Shown: positions 55,837 to 64,000 of the stretch, in pieces
Numbering within the stretch: position 1 is the first letter of the stretch
Layout of the letters: each line of letters begins with the position of its first letter
Source: Sipunculus nudus
Taxonomy: Eukaryota; Annelida; Sipuncula; Golfingiida; Sipunculidae
Assembly: GCA_026874595.1 (NCBI GenBank)
Contig: CM049313.1
Location: 15,747,508-15,811,507 of the forward strand
DNA length: 64,000 bases
Reading direction: 5' to 3'
Position numbers and translations under genes: made by a program
Notes under the pieces: model-generated
Told to the model about the DNA's origin: nothing
What the model saw: only the letters and a program-made list of their open reading frames with translations
Database searches by the model: none

Positions 55837-58800
55837 TTCCTTCACAGACAGACAAATCTTACCTGGAAGATATTTAAATTTGCAAACCATTACTCCCTGC
55901 AAATGGCAAATAAAAGGCATAAGTTTGCTAAGATTGATTGTAACCTCTTTTTTATTAGGAAAATAATATTTTTTTATTGGAAGGTTCATGTTTAACGTTT
56001 CTTCTTTGGAAGTATGAAAGATATTATAAATTAGGTATATTTCCTAAATGATGTAGCGGTTAACACCTTATTTGAGAAAATGACGCATTCAGAAAACACG
56101 TGCGTCACATTAATCTAAAGCCCCCCATGAAGTCTTTTGTTTTTGATTTTTAAATTAATGACGGTGTCTTGATAAACAATATTGTATTTTAAAAAAAGCG
56201 ATATCTCGGGCAGGACAAAATATTTAGAAAAACGTCTATGAAATCTGACATGGATCCTGTGTAACCACGTGACTGACAACGTCAAAGAAACTGTGGGCCG
56301 GATCCCCCAGTCACGTTTCAGCAGGGCTTTTACGCTTCATCCGATGCAGGATAAAGATGTCGCCGAGCTTCCCCAGTCCAATTCCAAAATATATCATATA
56401 TAAAGGCTGAGCTGACAGGTCTGACTCTGATAGTTTAAGGGTTAATATTAGGATTTTGATGTAAAAATAACTGATACACTGAAGAGGGAGACGGTCCCAG
56501 CGACAACCTTATTCCACGAGGCTTATCCCGCCTTCAAAACTAAGCGTAAATATTCACCCAGAAGGACTGCGTAATCGGAGTTATATTATCTTAGAGGACT
56601 TTGATGATAAGACCATCGAGCAAAATCTACCAATATTATATTTATATACAAAGAAACTCACAACGTTATGCAAATTAAATATTAAGCCGAAAAACAGAGT
56701 CACTGTATGTATGGTTGATAACACGCATGGACATTTTTTTATTGTTTGAAGATACCATCCTCGTCCTTTTGGCCTTTGCTTTCCTGCATTGATACAATTA
56801 TTATGAAACTGACCGTAACTTTAACCAACAATAGCTAAATAGGGATTGGTAATTACTGATATGAAGGAATACATCTTTCAAAGCTCAGGCTCTTTCGGCA
56901 TGGGAAGCTATGACCATGCAGTGGCATGCTGACAAAATTAAACCTAGTAACTTCTGTAGTACAAATGCGGTCCTAAATCCTACATATGCACATCTTTGAG
57001 ACCATTACAATGATCTCAATGTGAGTTTTTTAGGTGGCGAACACCCACCTTTCTGCTGTCTCTAGGGACAGCGGTGGAAATCATGGCCGCTTTGTGACTT
57101 GATGGGCCAAAATTTCAGATTGGATGTGTAAGTTGTGATTGAGCGTATCCAAAAAAATAGAAAAAACAAAGCGAGAGGTCTTTCCTCCAAAGAAATCATT
57201 TTGGTTATCGAGGGACTGAATGATGTTGGGACCGCGTCATCTGACGAAAAAAGACAGTTATTCACAAAATCAATTTAATTTTTAAAAATTTCCCGTCAGA
57301 AAATCAACCATATAATCCGAAATTATTCATAAGGAAACCATCACCATACCCTAGTAAAGAATTTGTGGGAAATAATTTAATATGCGAGAAAACAGGATTT
57401 TGTCTTGACATGTTGCCTGAAGTGACAATGACACATTTTGACAGACTTTGATCGGATAATGAAATAACTTGGTACCATAAATATGACAAAATACATGATT
57501 CATGAATACATGAATACACAAGCCGAAGAGTGCCCCTTGTTGGGACGGGCGTTAACACGAAGGCTGTGAAGGCTGGGCCATGGGTCAGGGAGGACCCTGT
57601 TATAATATAACTACCTGATAAACCCGGTAAACCGAGCTTATCACCTTGGTTGGGGAGATTTATTAACTGAGATATGGAATGTTGGCTCATTTTTTAATCT
57701 AAAAGGTAACAGAAAATATGGGTTTTCAGTGGGAAACTGTCTCAATAAGATATGATAAATATTTTTTGTGGGGCTGTCCTCGTGGCAAGAAATTCATACC
57801 CCGGTATGTTTACCTTTAAGACCTGGTCAGTGATGATGTTTACATTGCGAACCGGAATGAGACGCGGGGGCATTAGGTTTCCGATGATATTTGACTGGAT
57901 TCTATCGTTGGACGTGTAAAGATTAGGTTGATGTGAGGAACACATAAAAGATGTATTAAATGTACGTTGCAAGGAAACTGTTCCTGAAGAAAGAAACAGA
58001 AATATGCACACCTCCTAAGTAGCAGAAGCGGACCCAACGGGACTCCATGCAGAGGTTCCGTATCCCATTTTCAGCCACCGCAACATTTTTTTTCTTTCAT
58101 CGTATCAGGCAAATTTTGAGGCCTGAACCCCCCGAAACCACTCCACCCCACCCCACGTCTGTTCCCGAAATTGGGACCTTGATCTAGGTGTTGTCATTAA
58201 TCCTCCTGGGTTGAACTCTCCAGTTCATTAAACGAGAAACATGTGTTTTTCTCTTTACTGATGACGCACATGGGTGAGAGCCTCTTTCAAATGCAAGGCC
58301 CAACAGGCTCAAATCCCTCAGCAAGCGTTATTTATATGAACAATTGTAGTGTTTGAGGTTGAGTGACCACGATGCACGCATTCCGGTCATTGCCGAAGGC
58401 AGTTCGGCTGTGCTCGGTCTAACCTCCGTGCAAGTCAATAAAAACGGAAAAATCACTGAAAATTATTTGTACATTAAAAATCATTTATTCTCATATCGCC
58501 CATGTGATTGCGGGGATAATAACCTTTAAAATGATGTACGGCACAGTATTTTACACAACGCGGTTTTAGAGAACATTGCGAACAGGCGTGAACCGAATTC
58601 CTTTTATGCGTATTAGATGCGCAGTCACATAAAGTGGCCGATCGTGTAGGATTATTTAGCCTTGGTGGAGATTTGTGCTCTATTGTGAAGGTTATAATGC
58701 AGCAAGAATAAAGAGATTGGTCCACTGATACACACGCATTGCATGTTGCCAAAGGAATCACATTGGTGATGTACTATTTCATCCTCAGGGACAAGACACA

Positions 58801-60045
58801 TTTGCTACGCAATAAACCAGAATTCTCGAATTTCGCTTACTGAGTTTCTTTGATAGAACCTTTTTACATTGTCTTCCATTTGTATCGAATGAATAACCAT
58901 AGGTTTATTGTATTTGCTTATAAAATAAGTATTTTCATATTTACACGGTCTTCTTTAATGTTCATAATGAAACAATGTATTTAATAATATAATATCGAGA
59001 CCATACGTTGAACACTGGAACCATGGCGACGAGATTATGATGACCAAGTAGCAAGAAGGAGAACTTTCTAAGCTTTACAAATATTTTTTTTAATCATGCC
59101 ATGAAAACACGACTCAGGAGGGATTTATTGCCTCGGCCAGGAGGGTATGCGTTCCTCTTTGTTCGTGTGTGTTTGTTCACAACACAACTCAAGCAATCAT
59201 AAACGGTTTCTCATATTGCTAGGGACGTTTTGGATTGGGCCAATGATGAATCAATTAGATCTGATGTGGACCCGGCATTTGATCTGGGGGCAATAAGTGA
59301 ATGCAAACACGGTTTTGGAGCGTCCTACAATAGAGACCCCACCTGGCGGAGGCTTGCATTCCTTAGATTTCTAGTAATGGATTTAAGGCTGGTATTTAAT
59401 AGATGGAAAACTCATCTATCTCGTCTATTAAATCTTCTTGGCTCACAGGGGCAGGTCCCAAAATAACCCTCCAGGTCACGTGGTCCTTCTTAACATGACC
59501 CGGGGTCACAAAGCCCTGAAGTATGAATGGTTTGGCTCGCTTTGGTTGGCTCTTGATATTATGCCAGGTGGCGTTTAGACCCCCAGCATAATCTCAAGCA
59601 TATTAATCAATATTAGTAAAATATTTTTAATATTTGGCCAATTAAAGGTATATTGTTCAAATACTCGTGTTGGTCTGCTTGTATTTTAGCTCCACTACAT
59701 TTACAAAGTTTAATACCAGAATTTATTTTTAAACATGTACGAAAGAGGCCCATCGTTTTTCCGTTTTCGAACATTTATTTTGGTCCAAACGGGCGTCCTG
59801 AACCTCAATTAGGCGACCACTAAGTACAGAGGAAACACTGCCTGGTCAGCCGTAGCGGTTGGTTGGGCGCAAACCAATGCATTGCATCCCTTTATGCACA
59901 AAGGGCAGACGATGAAACAAGCGCAGGGCATAGATCAAAGGGTGTTCACGAATGATCACGTCAGACCAGGAATGTTTGCATCACGGTGTCATAACTTTTA
60001 TGAGGCCTGCCGTTAATTACATGCGTGATACATAGTCCCCTACCT

Positions 60046-60185
60046 TCAAGAATGTAAGACTTTTTGCGTGATTAGTAGCTACCATGTCTTATGGCATGAC
60101 ATGTCTGCGCTGGAGGAAAAGCTGCAGGGGCAGGCTGTACACACCAAATGTCAAGGTCGGCAATTTTGTAGCTGTGAAGAAGTTG
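60046..60185 (+). pseudogene. Broken U2 counterpart of the exon-like segment
   Basis: Relative to 52398-52540 it has lost about 23 bases after AAGAATGTA and has an altered GATTAGTAGC where U1 has GATTACGGC, bringing stops into the frame. The downstream part (CTGGAGGAAAAGCTGCAGGG) is unchanged. Confidence 0.3.
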
Positions 60186-61484
60186 TGCTTGCCTTGAGAT
60201 GTGCTTTGATATGAATTTTTCATTTTTTTTCTATCTTTGAGATTTTCTAATTTTTTCAGTATTAACAAATCAAGTTATACAAAACTTATCTACAGATTTA
60301 GGTAGAAAACAAAATACGTATTCCAGATTTTAATGAATAGCTACTTAAGTATAGAACTTTCGGACACACGAGCTGTTATCAGACCTTTGATAGTCAAACC
60401 TCACTTAGGTGCATAACCACCTCGGAAATACGACCACTTTATCACGGTCACGTCGGTGGTCGTAATTCCGAGGTTTTACTGTATATTACCGTGAAATCTC
60501 CTGCATGCAATTATGCCTAGAATGTTCACCGAATAAATTAAGTAAGTCTTGTACATCACGCTGAATGGTCTAAGATACAGCGAGCTTGTTGACACTTGTT
60601 TGAGGTAAAAGGTTCAGTTTTAGTTCTATTCGCTACGTTAGGTACCGTCTTTCTCGTATCTCTGGCACGACTGGAATATATTCTTTCTTGATAATATAAC
60701 TTGATTGAATCTGCATGCATCATCGTTTGTGATCGATTTTCAAGGTAGCGAAAAATTAAAAACTATGGCAGTTTCCACGTGGGTATTCTAATGACATTTC
60801 TTATGTTTTACGCTACTGATTTATGCCCTCTCAAACGTGGCCTGATAATCAATTATCATTTAAATTCTGCTGATAAGGCCGTGTGGAGTCGTGAAATAAA
60901 TCATATAGCCTATAATTTTCTCGCCGGGTAAATGTATTTCTTGCAAAATAAAAGTATTGCTAAATCTATCGTTAAGTCTTTTCCCTTCATTGACAACCAG
61001 ACCACCAGCTGTCAAGACTAGAGAAAAGTCACTCAGTACAAAATCGCAAACAACTTGTATTGTCAGTGCTAGTGTAAAAAAGCATGAAAAGGTTGAAAAA
61101 TGCACACTCCAAAACGCCGGCTTGTATATGCGCAACCATAAATCGTCTATTATCGGTATTCATTTTTATAATTATCAAATAAGGCTGTCACACGTGTCAA
61201 AAGCTGGACCTGGAAAGTAACCTACATGCTTCTGAAGAAATGGAAATAATAAACAGTTTCTTACAATATCCTTCCTTCTGAGGTTAAAAATAAATTTACC
61301 CCTGCGGTCACTACAGTCCTAAAATTTACAAATGTATATTAATGTAGGGATATTTTAGTAAATATTATATCATTTCCAATATAGTGATAAATGGGCAAAT
61401 TTAGTAATCGAGACAAGTCATGACTTCTGCATTATTCCTAAGATCCTCAGTAAACAAATGGTAAATATCTAATACCCGGAAGGT

Positions 61485-61541
<57 letters not shown>
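61485..61541. repeat. TAA microsatellite in U3
   Basis: About 19 TAA units at the left edge of the insertion in U3. Confidence 0.95.
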
Positions 61542-61542
<1 letters not shown>

Positions 61543-61554
61543 TTATAATAGTAA

Positions 61555-62533
61555 CTAGAATACGGGTAGTCGACAAGCTACTACGTGTAATCAGAGTGGG
61601 ACGGGTGAAGTGATGCATGGATTGAGATCCTCGGGGAAATAGACAGGATGTTTTGCATATAAGCATGGATGACGCGAAACCAGAGTGGGACACGTGAAGT
61701 GAGGCAAGGATTGAGTGGCGAGGGGAAATCGAGAGAGGTGTGTTGCATATAAGCATGGACGTCTGCAGAAGAAAAGTGTATGTAGGTGGCGCCACCTGCC
61801 ACAAAATCCCGAAAGTTATCCAAGTTGTATAAATTGCAAAATTTAGGGCAGATAAGTCAAACCACTGCAGAGATATGAGTAATTTTATCCCACAGCAGAC
61901 AAACAGACGGACGCTAAGCAAAAATGGTTGCAGGTGGCCCACCAGTTTTGCGTATAATAAAGAGCTATGTGAGATCTATACACAAGCAAAATTTTGGCCA
62001 AATCGGTCAGACGGTTCCCGAGATATGAGCTTGGATGTCTGCAGCATAAACTTGAATGTAGGTGGCGCCACCTGTCATTAAATCCAGACAGCTATCCAGG
62101 ATGAATACACAAGCAAAAATTCAGGAGGATAAGTCCATTCACTCCAGAGATATGAGTGATTTGATTCCAAGGTAGATGAACAGATGGACGCTGTGCATAA
62201 ATGGTTGCAGGTGGCGCCACCATTTTTATGTATGTTATAAAGCTATCCAAGGGCTATATTTGTGCCTTTTTTTTCCTGATTGGTCAAACGAGTCCGAAGA
62301 TATGTGGATTGTGTCAAAACACACGAACAGATGGACACACTGGAGAGAGGAAATGTCAGAGGTCAACGCAACATATTTTGGCACCAGTTCACATGTGACC
62401 CAATAATCGTGTAAAGTTTTAGTAAAATCTGCCCAGTGGTCTCAGAGTTCTATTCCGGCAACGAACGCGGCAGCGGCGGCGACGGAACCCGTTCAAAAAC
62501 ATAGTATCAGCAAAACTTCGTTTTGGCAGATAC
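61555..62533 (+). mobile_element. Tandem-repeat element inserted in U3 (longest copy)
   Basis: GGTGGCGCCACC-type cores at about 61785, 61931, 62060 and 62210 give four units of about 145 bases. A duplicated GGGA(c)ACGTGAAGTGA..GCAAGGATTGAG block lies before them (61600-61760). It ends with the GAACGCGGCAGCGGCGG stretch and the hairpin GTATCAGCAAAAC..GTTTTGGCAGATAC (62504-62533). No coding frame. Confidence 0.7.
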
Positions 62534-64000
62534 AATAATAATAAAAAGAATAATAATGATAGTTATAATAATTATTAGAAGCATTGTCATGGTATGGTTT
62601 CCTTAATACTCGTTCAATAAACGGTGACAGCATGATAGCCATGAAGCTTTCTTTTAGCAAAAAAAAAAAAACCAACCCTTTTCCATCAAGGTGTGTGTTT
62701 ATTATTTCAAGACAGGACAAGTCATCGAGTACATCTTTCTGTCTGAAAAGGCCGCAATGTTTGACTAAATGAAATCTGCGGAAGAATATAATTCAAGGGG
62801 AACCATCAGAGGTCCCATACAGAACAAACACTGTAAATTTGATAGGAATCTAAAAGTAATGCATGACAAATATGGTTCTTCACCTCTAGAAGAGCACAAG
62901 AATAAAATATATTCAAACAAACGTTTCCTGTACACCACACTGCGGGACAGATAGTGCCCGTTGCTTGCGAGACTTTAGCCTATTTCATCTGAGCCATGAT
63001 ATGCCGTCTTCTGATTGGCTGTCTGCTTGGCTTGATGCTACCGTGTAGGCACTATACCTCACCTGACCATTCCTGTAACTAGGAGATGTCCGGGCTGGGC
63101 AAGATATGTGATGTATCTGACAGGACAAACTTAAACCCCGAAACTGCCAGATGAAACCGCCACGGGCCGCCAGTAAACATGGATTATGGTCCTATATCTA
63201 CATATTGATGTAGGCGGCAATGCAGTCATCAGTTTAAGTTGTCAATATATCTTTTCACCACACTATGGACATCTAGTGGCGACGAGAGACCTTTAGGTGT
63301 ACAGGTTCGTTTTATCGATGAAAAGTTCAATCAGAACTCTGTAATGTTAGACGAGGATTGATGAATGACAGTGATTTATTCAAAGGTTGGATCAACAATG
63401 CTGTGGAAGTGAAAGGGCCGAGACCAACAAGGGACCTTTGTGATAGAAAACAGATAATTAAAATAGTGCTGCTTGATTTTTGATTAGCGAGCTATAGAAT
63501 TTATAAAATTTAAAAACAACGTGAAGATAATTAAAAAAAAAAGCAAATTCATGGAATTTATGTCCTCCGCTTCCGCTTTTGTTGTCCCATACTTGCCCTA
63601 TCAATATGTTTTAGTTTGACTGTCCCCTGAAGATGTCTCCAAATGTCATAGTGGCTGTGTTATAGTTTTCATTGCCCCCTCAAGACGTCTCCACATGTCA
63701 TATTTTTGGTTGGGAATTGGGAACCAAAGGGGAATTGTTCGTCTCTTTTTGGAGTTTTTAAACTTTTAGACAGACACTCTAAAACCAATCCCAACCAAGG
63801 CATGCATAAGAGCAATCACTGTTCCAAATTTAAATGAACTCGGATAATATTTAGGAAAGTAATCGCACGAAAAAAAAACAACCCTTAGTTTTATTTGCAA
63901 TCCATTAATCCTTGCAGATGGCAAATAAAAGGCCTAAGTTTGCACAGATTGATTGCAATCCGTTTTTAATTAGGGTAAATAATATTTTATATTTTGAAGG

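Larger units (their letters stand above)
53571..61170 (+). repeat. Array unit U2 (7.6 kb)
   Basis: Second full unit, head to tail with U1. Most of the extra length is the element at 53945-54262, the block at 54718-54970 and a 240-base block at 57850-58090 that U1 lacks. Over 56030-56415 versus 48580-48965 I count roughly a dozen differences, so the pair is recent. Confidence 0.85.
61171..64000 (+). repeat. Array unit U3, cut by the window end
   Basis: Begins AAGGCTGTCACACGTGTCAAAAGCTG like U2 and stays homologous to U1/U2 to the last base (63880-64000 matches 48400-48525). It carries the longest version of the TAA-site insertion (61555-62533). Confidence 0.85.

Overview
The window looks like eukaryotic nuclear DNA from a mollusc, most likely a bivalve. 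The evidence is AT-rich non-coding sequence, long introns with GT-AG splice sites, dense microsatellites, and dispersed repeats of a style I associate with molluscs (head-to-tail AGCTCAGCTGAC-headed arrays, GGTCAAAGGTCA runs, GGCGCCACC-cored tandem elements). The taxon call is inference; no bacterial, organellar or viral gene organisation is visible.

One complete protein-coding gene could be assembled by eye. It is a secreted astacin-family (M12A) zinc metalloprotease on the + strand, with 12 coding exons from 7561 to 42307. The exons join in frame at consistent phases to give 458 codons plus TGA. The order is signal peptide, propeptide with an Asp-switch candidate, RxKR maturation site, astacin catalytic domain with the full zinc motif and Met-turn, a six-Cys segment with Gly-rich linker, and three ShKT domains, one per exon. 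A TATA box lies 73 bp before the ATG.

Layout: 1-7480 is the 5' flank, with a minisatellite, a divergent GGTCAAAGGTCA array, a possible housekeeping-type promoter at 4221 and a few unassigned ORFs. 7561-42307 is the astacin gene. Its 14.6 kb intron 2 carries an interrupted foldback element and a 3.9 kb array of about 337-bp units. Its other introns carry a TAA-flanked Harbinger-like MITE, a TA-flanked pogo/Tigger-like MITE, a tandem-repeat element ending in a hairpin, and a word-repeat block. Microsatellites abut three of its splice sites. 42730-64000 is intergenic and is dominated by a head-to-tail array of a 6.8-7.6 kb unit: a truncated diverged copy (U0), two full copies (U1, U2) and a third (U3) cut by the window edge.

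The array units hold no convincing intact gene. They do record their own history: a tandem-repeat element is present inside U2 and U3 at a TAA microsatellite that is empty in U1, and an exon-like open segment in U1 is frameshifted in U2. No rRNA, CRISPR array or complete tRNA was seen; tRNA-like pol III B-boxes occur only as SINE-type fragments.
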